Shown: positions 32,086 to 42,036, counted from the stretch's first letter. The stretch is 64,000 bases of DNA from Novosphingobium malaysiense (GCF_000802225.1 NZ_JTDI01000009.1:1-64000), one strand, 5' to 3'. Numbers and translations: made by a program. The notes: a model not told the origin generated them from the sequence alone.

Positions 32086-33887
32086 GATACCCGCGATACC
32101 TGGCGCTTGCAGGCGCGAGCGATCCGTTCGGCGTGAAGCGCGAGATCGCGCAGCGGCTCGAGGTCCGCTGCGGGCTGAAGCGCGTCCTGGCAACACCGCG
32201 TCTCGATGTCCTCAGCAATTGCCCTGCACCGGTCCTTCTCGCATCGGACCGCGGCGCAATCCTGGGACCGATCCACGCTCGGCCTCCATCGGTTCTGGCA
32301 ATGCCCTGCCCCGACGAGATGGAAAGCGCGCTGATCGTCTCGACCCGGGGCGCGCGCCTGATCCGGGAATACTGGGGTGACTATGTCGCCTTTCTCGACA
32401 ACAGTGAGGCGCAGCGGGCCTTCGTCCTGCGCGCGCCGCTGGGACACCTCGACTGCCTGCGCTGCGACTGGCGCGGCATTACCCTGGTTGCCTCCGATCT
32501 CGCGCTTCTTCGCGCGGCAACCGGCAAGGCCTTCCCGGCCGACTGGAACGCGGTCGCAGCCTTTCTCGCCAGCGACGGGCTTCGCGTGCATGCCAGCTGC
32601 CGCGAAGGCATCGAGGAAGTGCTCTGGGGCGAACGCCTCGTGATTTCCCGGCAAGGCCTCTCGCGCGAGGAAGCGTGGTCCCCGTGGTCGTTCGCGCCCG
32701 AGCCGGTGACATGGCCGCGCGCGGTTCCGGATGATGCCGGGAACCGCTTCCAGGCGGCCGCGCAGCAACTGCGGGAAACGGCCATCGCGGTCCTGGGCGC
32801 GCAGGCTCGCGATGCGGGCCCGATCGTGAGCATGCTGTCGGGGGGCCTCGATTCCTCGATTCTTGCCGCATGCCTGGCGGCCAGCCGCTGCGACGTCACC
32901 TGCCTCAACCTGACCACCGGCGATTCCGCCGGCGACGAGCGGGACCATGCCCGCATGGTCGCCAGGGCGCTCGACGTGCCGCTTGTCGAGGCTGCGCACG
33001 ATGCCGCCCATGTCGACCTTTCGATATCGCATGCCGCCGGACAGGCGCGTCCGGTCGCGCGCGGCTTCTATCAGGCGACCCGCCAGTGCAAGGCGGCCGC
33101 CGCGCGAGCCCATGGCGCGCAGGTCGTTTTCGACGGCGGCGGCGGCGACAACCTGTTCTGCTCGCTGCAATCCGCGCGGCCGATTGCCGATCGACTTCGC
33201 GTCGAAGGCCCGCGAGGGGGCGCCTTGCGGACGGCTGTGTCGATGGCACAGCTCACCGAAACGGGCCTGCCGACGCTCCTGCGCAAGGCCGCCGTCCAGG
33301 CGTGGCTTGCCAAGCCGGACTGGCCCTGGCCGCGCCAGGAGCGGTTCCTGACCCGCCATGCGCTGGATCTTGCCGGCCGGCCCGCCCATCGCTGGCTGGC
33401 GGCCCCGCGCGCGTGCCTGCCGGGATCGGCAGCACACGTGGCGCTCCTTGTCGCCGTCGGGAACCTGCTGGAGACGCGCGAAGCGACGGTCTGCGAGCGG
33501 GCGCCCCTGATGGCCCAGCCCCTGGTCGAGCTGTGCCTGTCGGTTCCCAGCTGGCTGTGGTTCCAGGGTGGCTACAACCGGGCCGTGGCCCGGGCCGCCT
33601 TTGCACCGGACCTGCCGCGCGAAGTGGCATGGCGCCGCACCAAGGGGACGCCGGACGGATTCGTTACCCGGCTCTACGAGACCAACCGCAAGGCCCTGAG
33701 GGACCTTCTGTGCGAAGGGCTGCTCGCGTCGCAGGGCCTTCTCGATCGCGAGGCCGTGTCCGCCGTGCTGTCTCGCCCGGGGCCGGTTCGGGGTAACGCG
33801 CACCTGCGGTTGATGCAGGTCGCCGATGTGGAGGCCTGGCTTCGAAGCTTGCAGGACGAAGCGCTGGACAACCTTACCAACACATGA
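32082..33887 (+). CDS. Lasso peptide cyclase, asparagine synthetase-like (C protein)
   Basis: A 601-residue homologue of asparagine synthetase B that adenylates the core Asp or Glu and closes the lasso ring. The ATP pyrophosphatase motif SGGLDSS is at about residues 253-259, with further synthetase motifs DGGGGDNLF and RTKGTPDGF. The N-terminal glutaminase domain lacks the catalytic Cys2 (it starts MRY), as in known lasso cyclases. The start overlaps the B gene in ATGA. It forms one operon with precursor and B. Confidence 0.92.
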   Translation: MRYPRYLALAGASDPFGVKREIAQRLEVRCGLKRVLATPRLDVLSNCPAPVLLASDRGAILGPIHARPPSVLAMPCPDEMESALIVSTRGARLIREYWGDYVAFLDNSEAQRAFVLRAPLGHLDCLRCDWRGITLVASDLALLRAATGKAFPADWNAVAAFLASDGLRVHASCREGIEEVLWGERLVISRQGLSREEAWSPWSFAPEPVTWPRAVPDDAGNRFQAAAQQLRETAIAVLGAQARDAGPIVSMLSGGLDSSILAACLAASRCDVTCLNLTTGDSAGDERDHARMVARALDVPLVEAAHDAAHVDLSISHAAGQARPVARGFYQATRQCKAAAARAHGAQVVFDGGGGDNLFCSLQSARPIADRLRVEGPRGGALRTAVSMAQLTETGLPTLLRKAAVQAWLAKPDWPWPRQERFLTRHALDLAGRPAHRWLAAPRACLPGSAAHVALLVAVGNLLETREATVCERAPLMAQPLVELCLSVPSWLWFQGGYNRAVARAAFAPDLPREVAWRRTKGTPDGFVTRLYETNRKALRDLLCEGLLASQGLLDREAVSAVLSRPGPVRGNAHLRLMQVADVEAWLRSLQDEALDNLTNT

Positions 33888-33953
33888 AGCGGTCGGCGGC
33901 TGCCCGAAAAGGCGACAGGCACCGACACCGGCCAGCCCGGCCCGATGCAGGAT

Positions 33954-36077
33954 TCACGGCTGCGTCTTCATCGCGTCCCAGCGGCGATACTGATCGTGTT
34001 TGGAGGGATCGGGATCGCGCCGCCCCGCCAGCCAGAAGTCGAACCAGTCGAGGTTGCGGCGATAGATGGCCAGGCGATGCGCCGGTTGCCACTTGATGTG
34101 ATATTCGTCCGGAAAGACGTACATCTCGACAGGATCCCCGTGCGCCTTGAGCGCGGCCCAGCTTTCCAGGGCCAGGAGATATTCGCGGTCGGCAAGCTGC
34201 ATCAGCAGCGGCACATGGAGACGATCGGCATTGGCCGCGAGCGACATCGCTTTCCAGAAATCCGGATCCGGTTTCGCGAGCGGGGGATAGCCCATGTCGC
34301 GCAGCGTCTCCGCCCAGCGGGGGCCGCCGTAGATCATCGTCGAGTGCGGCTCGAGGCAGCAGCTGCTGATGGCAGCCGCCGCGAACATGTCCGAATTCAC
34401 GAGGGCGAAGGCCGTCGTCGTCGCGCCGTCGCTGAGGCCGGTAATGCCGATGCGCCGCGGGTCCGCGATCCCCAGGCGAACGGCCTCCTTCACCCCTGTA
34501 TCGATCGCGCTCAGCAGGCTGCGCTTGTCCGCCCAGTCCCGCTCGTTGGCGGCGTTGACCTGCTGCGCTGTCACGGCATTCGGATCGGCGATGCCGACCG
34601 AGCGGGGCCGCTCGAGGCTGAGCACCGCCATGCCACGGGCGGCAAAGGCCTGGATCGGGTATTCATCGCCGGTCCCACCGCGCAGGAACCCGCGGCTGTG
34701 GTACTGGACGACGACGAGCGGGATGCGCCCTCCCGTGTATCCGGGGGGAAGCACCAGGTCTGCGCGAACCTTCAGCCCGAAGGCGTTGCGATAGTGGAGG
34801 TGGCGAACGCTGCCCATCCGGATCGCCGCGAACTGCGGATTGGGATCGAACAGGACTTGCCTGCGGCCGCTCGCGGGATCGATCGCTTCGATACGCGGCG
34901 GCGTGACCGCGTCCTCCACGAGGCACACGAGTCCGGCATGCCGGGGCCCGGAAGCAACGCAACCGTGGATCAGACGCTCGCCCGATACGATACGCCGGGG
35001 TGCGACCTCCCCCGGCGTCCAGCGAAGAAGGGACATCCTTTCGCTGGCCCATCCCTCCCTGCGGGTAAAGACGATGCTCTTACCCAGCCAAAGAAGCGAC
35101 GGGATCGATCCCTGACAGGCCTGTGCGCCGCACGTAACGGGCTTGCCTCGAGGCGACCTGGCATGGAGCCTCATGGGGGATGCCAAGGCCTTTGTTTCCG
35201 GTTCCAGCCAGGCCAGACGTCCTTGCGGGCCCGCTGCCACGAGAGCGGCCGCAACCCCGGGTTCGAGATCGGGAGCAAGCCGGCGCGCATCGGCCGGCAT
35301 GGCGGGACCGACCCGCCCCGATTGCAGGTCGGCGGACAGAAAGGCCAGGGGCTGCGGCCCGGCGAGCGCGGGACGCGGCGCATCGTTGGGCGCGAAGCGG
35401 TCGTCGTAGAGATATCCGCTCCCGGCCTCGCCTGCGATCTGCCGGCTTTCGCGGGCCAGGCCCGGACGGGTCGAGGCGAGGAGACGCTTGCCGTCCTCGC
35501 TCCAGGCCAGCGTTTCCACGTCGTCCGCCAGGCCGCCGACGGCATGCGATCCGCTGCCGTCGGCGGCCGCGATCCAGGCCTGCGTATGCCCGCCGATCCG
35601 CTTTCGATAGGCAATGGCCCGCCCGTCGGGCGACCAGTGCGGAACGACCGGTTCGGGATATCCGGAATTCACCATCAGGCCGCGCGATGGATAGGACTGG
35701 CCCATGTAGGTGCCGCCGCGATCGACGATCCGGGGGCGCGCTCCGGGGCGGATATCCATCACCACCAGGGCCCGGCACCAGCTATTCGTGCCCGGGACCG
35801 GGCGGGCGATGACGAAGGCGAGGCGTTTCCCGTCGGGCGATACGGCAAGCGGGCTCACGGGCGGGATCGACACGGCATCGGGCTGGCCGATGTCGCGCAG
35901 CCCGGCGAGGTCCTCGGGCGTCACAAGCCGCTTTTGCTCGACCTTATGCGGCCGGGCCGATCCGGCGGGCAGAACCGTCTCGCAGGCGGCATGGACGGGA
36001 CCTGCGCCTGCCCCGGCACCGCCAATGAGCACTCCGAGCGCAAGGACAGCACGCCGCCGTGTGGCGAGAAGCCCCAT
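33954..36077 (-). CDS. Lasso peptide isopeptidase, prolyl-oligopeptidase family (AtxE-like)
   Basis: A 707-residue secreted serine peptidase with a signal peptide (MGLLATRRRAVLALGVLIGG, then a GPVHAAC cleavage region). A beta-propeller-like domain precedes the C-terminal hydrolase. The triad is Ser549 in TGLSDGA, Asp630 in LADREYL and His660 in PDEYHIKW, spaced as in the astexin isopeptidase. It would open the isopeptide bond of the lasso peptide in the periplasm. The ATG at 36077 overlaps the TonB-receptor stop (TGATG). It converges with the cyclase gene, 66 bases away. The longer open frame upstream lies inside the receptor and is not coding. Confidence 0.9.
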   Translation of the reverse strand: MGLLATRRRAVLALGVLIGGAGAGAGPVHAACETVLPAGSARPHKVEQKRLVTPEDLAGLRDIGQPDAVSIPPVSPLAVSPDGKRLAFVIARPVPGTNSWCRALVVMDIRPGARPRIVDRGGTYMGQSYPSRGLMVNSGYPEPVVPHWSPDGRAIAYRKRIGGHTQAWIAAADGSGSHAVGGLADDVETLAWSEDGKRLLASTRPGLARESRQIAGEAGSGYLYDDRFAPNDAPRPALAGPQPLAFLSADLQSGRVGPAMPADARRLAPDLEPGVAAALVAAGPQGRLAWLEPETKALASPMRLHARSPRGKPVTCGAQACQGSIPSLLWLGKSIVFTRREGWASERMSLLRWTPGEVAPRRIVSGERLIHGCVASGPRHAGLVCLVEDAVTPPRIEAIDPASGRRQVLFDPNPQFAAIRMGSVRHLHYRNAFGLKVRADLVLPPGYTGGRIPLVVVQYHSRGFLRGGTGDEYPIQAFAARGMAVLSLERPRSVGIADPNAVTAQQVNAANERDWADKRSLLSAIDTGVKEAVRLGIADPRRIGITGLSDGATTTAFALVNSDMFAAAAISSCCLEPHSTMIYGGPRWAETLRDMGYPPLAKPDPDFWKAMSLAANADRLHVPLLMQLADREYLLALESWAALKAHGDPVEMYVFPDEYHIKWQPAHRLAIYRRNLDWFDFWLAGRRDPDPSKHDQYRRWDAMKTQP

Positions 36078-38647
36078 CACCAGGTCCTGGCGACGGCAAG
36101 ACTGACGAAGCGCCCGATCGGCGAGTAGTTCGTCGAATCGTAGGGCGTGTCGTAGTAGAGTGTCGTGCGGATCGTGTCGGGCCTGGCATTGAAGGCGTTC
36201 TGTACCGAGGCCGTGAAGTCGAAACCCTTTGCCCAGCCGCCTTGCGGCCGGTAGCGCACCGTGAGGTCGACCGTCGTCATGCCCGCGACATCGACGACGG
36301 GATCGTAGCGGGCATCGCTGACGCCGCCCGTGTAGTTGACCGCGGCAAGCACGTTCACCCCGCGCAGGCTCCAGGCCGCACTGGCTCTTGCCCTGAACCC
36401 GGGCGGATTGAAGATCGTGCCGGAAAGCCGGCTCACCGGCTGCGCCGGCCCCCGCTGCTGCTTGGAGTCGAGAAGACTGGCGTTGGCGCCGAGGTCGAGC
36501 GCGCCTGCACCGAGATCGGCATGATAGCTGGCGAACAGGTCCACGCCCGCGATCGTCTGGCGCGCGGCATTGGCGTAGCGATTGTCGATGATGGCTGCAG
36601 CGGCCTGCGGATCGGCACCCCCGGTGATATCCGTGAACTGGTCGGCCAGCGCGAGGACCGCCGAAACATCGGCCGGGCTCGGCGCGGAATTGACGACATC
36701 GGCGAAGGCCGGGTCGCTCAGCGCGCGGGACAGGAAGAGGATCGGGGTGACGATGCGGTCGCGATACCGGACATGAAAGGCGCTCACTTCGAGGCGCAGT
36801 CCTTCCAGCGGTGCCGGTTCGAGCACCGAGGTCACCGACCAGCTCGTGGCCCGTTCGGGTTTGAGATCGCGGTTGCCGCCGGCAAGCAGCAGCGCCGTGG
36901 CCCCTGCCGGGTAATCGCTGCCGCCGACGAGCTGGGCCGGAACGAGGGTGGCGCCGCGGACCATGTGCAGCTGTATCAGGGTAGGCGCCCGGAACGACCT
37001 GCCCCAGCTGGCCTTGAGCGTGAAGCCCGCTACGGGCGCGTAGACCAGGCCCAGCTTGGGGGTCACCACCTCGTCGATGCCGGGATAGCGCTCGTAGCGC
37101 AGCGCCGCGTTGAGATCGAGGCGATGGAGGCCGGCGATGTGCTGCGCGGGCGCGGCCAGCGGCAGCGTCGCTTCGCCGTATCCGTAGTAGCTGTCCTGGG
37201 AGACCGAGAGCCTGCGCTCCGCGTAGAGCGAGCTCGTGCGCGTCAGGCGGTTTGCGCGCCACCCCAGGCCGAGAGCCAGCTGGGCGCTTCCTCCCGGGAG
37301 CGCGAACAGGGGGCCGCCTGCTCCGATCTCCGCGCCCTTGCCTTCATTGCAATAGCAGTTCTCCCCGCCGGGGATGACGATGTCGCCAAGGTAGCCTGTC
37401 GGACCGAAGTGAACCCTGTCCTTGCCGTAGTGCCCCTGCACTTCGGCGCGCCAGGAAGAGCCGATCTCGATCTGGAGCGACGGAGCCAGCGCGAAGGAGT
37501 TCGAATGCGTATTGCTCACCAGCCGGCTGGCATCGAGATCACCCTCGAAATTCAGGGGAAACGTGCTTTTCTTCCAGCGCCTGTTGTAAAGCGCATCGAG
37601 CGACACCGTGACGCCCGGCGCCAGGCGTTGATGGCCGGACAGCAGGATGTTGTGATGCTTGAGATAGGGATAGAGCGTGACACCGGGAGCGGTATCGGCC
37701 GCGTAATCGCGCTCATCGGCGGTGATCCGGGTCGATCGGGAAAACTCGTAGGCGGCCAGAAGCCCGCCCGTCGCCCAGGTGTGCCCGGCAAGCGCGGAGT
37801 ACTGCTGCTGGAAGTTGCCGCCATCGGTCGAACCGCCAAGGCGTGCGCTGGTGCGAAGACCGTCGTAGTCGCCCCTCAGGATCACGTTGGCGACGCCCGC
37901 CACGGCGTCCGAACCGTAGATCGCGGAAGCGCCGTCGGCGACGATTTCGATGCGCTCGACCGCATCGAAGGGGATCGCGGAGATATCCACGCTCTGCACG
38001 GCCGAGGAATAGGGCAGGCGGTGGCCGTTGAGCAGCGTGAGCGTCGCATCGCTTCCGATGCCGCGAAGGTTGATCGAGGATCCGCCGCCGATGTCGGCGC
38101 CGTTGGCTTCCGGCACGTTCATGCCCACCCCGGGGTTCTGTCCGCCTCCGAAGTTCTGCGGGATCGCACGAGCGACATCGGCCAGCGAGGCATGGCCCGC
38201 ATCGCGCATCTGCTCGGCATCGATGGTGACGACCGAAGAGGCGATCGGCGCCCCGCGGATGCGCGAACCGGTCACGACGATCTCGTCTCCTGCGAGGGCG
38301 GCGCCGGAAGCGACCGAGCTGCCGGATGCGCGCTTGACGATGTAGGCGCCGCCGACCTGCCTGACGACGAGCCCGCTGCCGCGCAGCAGGTACCGGATCG
38401 CCTCTGCGGCCGTCAGGCGTTGGTGAAGCGGCGGCGCGACGAGACCGTCCACCAGGTCGGCGGGCGCGATGATCTCGACGCCGGCCTGCTGCGCCAGCGC
38501 CGCCAGCGCGCTGCCCAGCGGCTGGGCCGGAAGGTCGTAGGGCGCGCCGTCGTTCGCCTGGGCGCAGGCCGGCGTGGCACCTGCAAGGGCCGTTGCCAGC
38601 AAGAGAAGCCGCGTGATCCCGGCCTTGCCGTTATTGCGTGTCGTCAT
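36077..38647 (-). CDS. TonB-dependent receptor with STN signalling domain
   Basis: An 856-residue outer-membrane transducer. It has a signal peptide (TRLLLLATALAGATPACAQA), an STN domain (about residues 30-95, LPAQPLGSALAALAQQAGVEI, then LTAAEAIRYLLRGSG), a plug with VVTGSRI near residue 110 and a large beta-barrel ending in the aromatic-type terminus SLAVARTW. The STN domain signals to FecR when ligand binds. As part of the lasso cluster it is the probable importer of the peptide. It lies between FecR and the isopeptidase. The start at 38647 gives the signal peptide; the upstream open extension lacks one. Confidence 0.92.
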   Translation of the reverse strand: MTTRNNGKAGITRLLLLATALAGATPACAQANDGAPYDLPAQPLGSALAALAQQAGVEIIAPADLVDGLVAPPLHQRLTAAEAIRYLLRGSGLVVRQVGGAYIVKRASGSSVASGAALAGDEIVVTGSRIRGAPIASSVVTIDAEQMRDAGHASLADVARAIPQNFGGGQNPGVGMNVPEANGADIGGGSSINLRGIGSDATLTLLNGHRLPYSSAVQSVDISAIPFDAVERIEIVADGASAIYGSDAVAGVANVILRGDYDGLRTSARLGGSTDGGNFQQQYSALAGHTWATGGLLAAYEFSRSTRITADERDYAADTAPGVTLYPYLKHHNILLSGHQRLAPGVTVSLDALYNRRWKKSTFPLNFEGDLDASRLVSNTHSNSFALAPSLQIEIGSSWRAEVQGHYGKDRVHFGPTGYLGDIVIPGGENCYCNEGKGAEIGAGGPLFALPGGSAQLALGLGWRANRLTRTSSLYAERRLSVSQDSYYGYGEATLPLAAPAQHIAGLHRLDLNAALRYERYPGIDEVVTPKLGLVYAPVAGFTLKASWGRSFRAPTLIQLHMVRGATLVPAQLVGGSDYPAGATALLLAGGNRDLKPERATSWSVTSVLEPAPLEGLRLEVSAFHVRYRDRIVTPILFLSRALSDPAFADVVNSAPSPADVSAVLALADQFTDITGGADPQAAAAIIDNRYANAARQTIAGVDLFASYHADLGAGALDLGANASLLDSKQQRGPAQPVSRLSGTIFNPPGFRARASAAWSLRGVNVLAAVNYTGGVSDARYDPVVDVAGMTTVDLTVRYRPQGGWAKGFDFTASVQNAFNARPDTIRTTLYYDTPYDSTNYSPIGRFVSLAVARTW

Positions 38648-38747
38648 GGTATCCTCCCTGTCCGCGAAGGGCCCGTGCCCGTCCGGATGATTGTGTTCGG
38701 AGGCGATTGACGACGCTGGGGCCGAATACCCTACGCAAGAATTCAGA

Positions 38748-39740
38748 TTAATCAGGTCGACCTGGCTTGCGGGCAACGAGGACGGACCCATCGCTGCGCA
38801 CGGTGACGGCGAGATCGAGCGCTTCGCCAAGCTTGGCCGCCAGCGCGACCGGATCGCCGGGTCGGAAGGCGCCGGTGACCCTGAGGCGGCCAAGCTGCGG
38901 ATCCGCCAGGACGATCTTTCGCGGGCTGTAGCGGTTGGCCTCGGCGAGGAGTGCGGACAACGGCAGGCGGTCCGCCGGCAGCAGCCCGCTGGTCCAGGCC
39001 GCCACGCCGCTCGCGGCGCGATCCACCTGCGCGGCCGGATCCGCGCCGCGCATGACGGCCCGCTGGCCTGGAAGCAGGCGCGCCAGATGCCTGGGCGGGG
39101 CCCGGCTTTGCAGGCGTTCGACGTCGACGCTGCCCCTGAGAAGCGTGACTTCGACCGTTGCGCCCTCGATGCGGACATCGAAGACAGTGCCGCGCGCGAC
39201 AACGGCCCGGTTCCCTGCGGTCACCACGAAAGGCCGCGTCGCATCGTGCGCGACATCGAAGCGCGCACGGCCCGAGAGCAAGGCGACCTGCCGCTTGCCA
39301 GGACTGAAATCGACAGACAATCGGCTTGCCGTGTCGAGCGTGACCCGCGAGCCATCGGCCAGCCGGACCTGCCGGATTTCTCCGACGTGGCTCGAATAGG
39401 CGGTGGCCGGCAGGGCCTGACCGCGCCATTGACGGCTGGTGAACAGTATCAGCGCGAGCATGATCGCGATGAGGCCAAGGGACGCGGCAAGAGCGTAGCG
39501 GTGCCTCGCCCCGGGGCGGGCACGCGCGCGGGGCCGGCTGTGCGAAGGTCTTCGCCTGCCCGTCGCCGCCCAGACCTGTTCGATCTCGCGATAGGCACGG
39601 GCATTGTCCGGATCCGCAAGCCACGCCTCGAACCGGGTGCGCGATCGAAAGGCGTCCGGCCCGCGCATGCGCGCGAACCAGTCGCTCGCCTTGTCCATCC
39701 GCGACCGTGCAGCGGCGCCGTTGGCCTCTTCATCGCTCAT
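38748..39740 (-). CDS. fecR: FecR-family anti-sigma/signal transducer
   Basis: A 330-residue single-pass membrane protein. The N-terminal cytoplasmic part has the DUF4880-like FEAWLADPDNARAYREIEQVW, followed by a transmembrane segment (ALAASLGLIAIMLALILF) and the periplasmic FecR domain with VGEIRQVRLADGSRVTLDTAS and GRARFDVAHDATRPFVV, which binds the STN domain of the receptor. It passes the ligand signal to the adjacent ECF sigma factor. It overlaps the sigma gene by four bases. Confidence 0.92.
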   Translation of the reverse strand: MSDEEANGAAARSRMDKASDWFARMRGPDAFRSRTRFEAWLADPDNARAYREIEQVWAATGRRRPSHSRPRARARPGARHRYALAASLGLIAIMLALILFTSRQWRGQALPATAYSSHVGEIRQVRLADGSRVTLDTASRLSVDFSPGKRQVALLSGRARFDVAHDATRPFVVTAGNRAVVARGTVFDVRIEGATVEVTLLRGSVDVERLQSRAPPRHLARLLPGQRAVMRGADPAAQVDRAASGVAAWTSGLLPADRLPLSALLAEANRYSPRKIVLADPQLGRLRVTGAFRPGDPVALAAKLGEALDLAVTVRSDGSVLVARKPGRPD

Positions 39741-40345
39741 GCCCCCTCCCCCAGCGATCGGTGGAGATGCCTGAGGGCGAGCGAAATGTGCTTTTCCACC
39801 GTCTTGACGCTCACCCCCATGCGCGCGGCGATTTCCGGGTAGGTCATTTCCTCGAAGCGATGGGCCATGAAGATTTCACGCGTCCGGTCCGGCAAGGTCT
39901 GCAGGGCGGCATCGACGCGCACGAGCATGTCGCGAGCTTCCAGAGCCGCCACGGTATCGGCGGCGGCGAGCTCGTAGTCGTCCGCGTTGACATGAAGATC
40001 GCGGGCCCGCCGCATGGCCATCCTCGCCTCGTCGCGCACGAGATTGCCGGCAATGCGCGTGAGGTAGGCCCGGGGCTGATCGAGTTTGGCGATTCTCTCG
40101 CTGCCAAGGCCCAGCAACCGCGCAAACGCGGCCTGGACAAGGTCTGCGGCCCTGTCGTGAGGCAGGCGCAGGGCGAGCCAGCCGCGCAGGCGCGGCAATT
40201 CCGACCTGTAGAGCTCGGAAACGTCGACCGGCTCGCCGGCCGATGGCCGGTCGTTGCACCGCGCATCGCGCCCTTCCGTTGGATCCGCTACAGTAGCGCG
40301 CGACCGGGATCCGGACGCACGCGGGTCTGCCCTGCCCGCAGCCAT
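39737..40345 (-). CDS. fecI: ECF sigma factor (FecI-like)
   Basis: A 202-residue sigma-70 family ECF factor. Region 2 has LYRSELPRLRGWLALRLPHDRAADLVQAAFARLL and region 4 has TREIFMAHRFEEMTYPEIAARMGVSVKTVEKHISLAL in pattern. It likely directs transcription of the fecR-receptor-isopeptidase genes when the lasso peptide is sensed. The start is uncertain: ATG 40345 is chosen, though the frame stays open further upstream. The overlap with FecR supports one operon. Confidence 0.88.
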   Translation of the reverse strand: MAAGRADPRASGSRSRATVADPTEGRDARCNDRPSAGEPVDVSELYRSELPRLRGWLALRLPHDRAADLVQAAFARLLGLGSERIAKLDQPRAYLTRIAGNLVRDEARMAMRRARDLHVNADDYELAAADTVAALEARDMLVRVDAALQTLPDRTREIFMAHRFEEMTYPEIAARMGVSVKTVEKHISLALRHLHRSLGEGA

Positions 40346-41028
40346 GGAGATGGTTCCTGCGAGGCGCCGGACAAGCCGTCGCAGGAGAGCCCGGCTTGAC
40401 CATGCACCGACGCCTTTAGCGCTGGATGAGCGCCTGGACATGCGCGCCGGCCACCCGGCGTCGTGCATGCACGATCGCGCCCGGTGAACAGGTCAGGATC
40501 AAGCGAGGGTCTCGCGCCTCGGCGCTGCGAATTCCCAGCGCGGGCACGAGCCTACGGCCGATGCCCTGCATTTCAAGCCCCGCGTGCCGATGGCGCATGA
40601 TGCATGACAAGATTGTAACGCCCTGTGCCCTTCCAATTATATTGACCGGAAAACGGGCGTCATGCGACTTTCTCCCTTGGGCATCCGGGCGGCTGGCGCT
40701 CTGTCCAAGCCTTCGGCCAAAAGCCCGGCACATGGCCCAAGACATGTCTCGACGCCCGGATGTCCGCCGCGCGACCATCGCAGGACAATAATTGATGGAC
40801 CGCGCGCGGGGAAAACCATTCCCCCCTTGGGTCTTCGGCCGAGAAGTACCGGCGGGGCCTGCCCCCGGATGACCTTCATCATCCGCCCGCCTTTTCGAGT
40901 TACGGCCGCATCCTCCTTAACGACATGACGAATTTCGCGCTACGAGCGCGGGTCGCGCCGCTACCCGTGGTCCTGCAACTCCGCCAACCGGCACAGTCCA
41001 TCTGACAGGACCCGGGGCGCCAATGACG
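40346..41028. other. Intergenic region, no supported gene
   Basis: About 680 bases between the sigma factor and the aldo-keto reductase. Open frames exist on both strands but look like shadows. The part at 40600-40650 is AT-rich and may carry the sigma-operon promoter. Two convergent gene blocks meet here, so it may be the edge between the lasso and catabolic islands. Confidence 0.5.
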
Positions 41029-42036
41029 CTAGGGTGTCAGGCTTTGACCGGAACCTCCAACCAACAGGTTCCTGATCGTCGGGCTGGCCAGCATGTCATG
41101 TGGGACACCGCGTGCGGACTTGCTGGCTTCCTGCAGCGAACGCACATCTTCATCTTCGAGCGCTAACTCAAGATATTCCAGGTTAGTAACCAACTGCTCG
41201 CGGGAACTGGCACCGATAATGGGAATGACGTCGTTGCCAAACGGCATTCGCAGCAAGCCAGCGAGAGCCAACGACGCGGGTGCAACCCGGTGCTTCTCGG
41301 CCAATTCACCGACGACATCGGCAATACGCCGCGCCTCTGGAGTCGCTTGGGCATCGCGTCGCTTCTGACGCGGTCCCCCCTCAGGCCTAGCCAGGAGCCC
41401 CCCCGCCAACGGCCCCCAAACAACGGAACCCAATCCGAGTTCGCGGGCCATCGGCAAGAGATCCCTTTCAGCCGCGCGCTGGGCAAGGTTAAATTCGACC
41501 TGTATCGCGGCGAGGGGCGTCCAGTCTCCCGTTTCGGCCAGCGTCTGTGCACGGCTGACGATCCAGGCGGGCGTGTTGGACAAGGCGACGTATTGCACCT
41601 TTCCTGACCGGACAAGATCGTCAAACGTCCGCATCACTTCGTCGATGCCGCAAGTTTCATCCCACCAATGCAGGTAGAGCAAATCGATCCTGTCCGTCTC
41701 CAGTCGCTTAAGACTGGCCTCCACGCTACGGATCATTTCCCTGCGACTGGCACCCGATTTCATGATGCCGTCGGCATGGGAAACACCATACTTGGTTGCC
41801 ACCACGAAATGGTCGCGATCGGACTTGATGAAGTCTCCGACGAGCCGCTCGCTCTCACCTGCGGAATAGATGGGCGCTGTATCGAGGAACACGCCGCCAG
41901 CAGATGCGTAGCTGTCCAAAACCTTGCGACTTTGCGCAGAGTCTATTCCCCAATCGCTATTCACAAAGTTCATTGTGCCCAATGCCGCTTCGGACACGCG
42001 CAGACCCGTTCGTCCTAGGCGCTTATAACGCATCAT
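41029..42036 (-). CDS. Aldo/keto reductase
   Basis: A 335-residue (beta/alpha)8-barrel NADPH reductase. The family motifs are visible: LGRTGLRVSEAALGTM at the start, FLDTAPIYSAGESE (catalytic Asp and Tyr), ATKYGVS (Lys) and LLYLHWWDE (His). A C-terminal PIIGASSREQL cofactor region completes it. It reduces aldehydes or ketones in the cytoplasm. It is upstream of no obvious partner, but lies with the TauD, acyl-CoA ligase and SDR genes in a minus-strand catabolic series. Confidence 0.93.
   Translation of the reverse strand: MMRYKRLGRTGLRVSEAALGTMNFVNSDWGIDSAQSRKVLDSYASAGGVFLDTAPIYSAGESERLVGDFIKSDRDHFVVATKYGVSHADGIMKSGASRREMIRSVEASLKRLETDRIDLLYLHWWDETCGIDEVMRTFDDLVRSGKVQYVALSNTPAWIVSRAQTLAETGDWTPLAAIQVEFNLAQRAAERDLLPMARELGLGSVVWGPLAGGLLARPEGGPRQKRRDAQATPEARRIADVVGELAEKHRVAPASLALAGLLRMPFGNDVIPIIGASSREQLVTNLEYLELALEDEDVRSLQEASKSARGVPHDMLASPTIRNLLVGGSGQSLTP

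Noticed and set aside
33945..36128. Plus-strand open frame of about 727 codons
   Set aside because: Antisense to the isopeptidase, which has a signal peptide and catalytic triad.
36078..37262. Upstream extension of the isopeptidase frame into the receptor
   Set aside because: It reads inside the receptor gene in another frame. A signal peptide right at ATG 36077 and the TGATG overlap mark the true start.
36059..38710. Plus-strand open frame of 883 codons
   Set aside because: Antisense to the TonB receptor with clear STN, plug and barrel features.
38648..39202. Upstream extension of the TonB receptor
   Set aside because: It lies in the FecR gene in another frame and lacks a signal peptide; the real start is at 38647.
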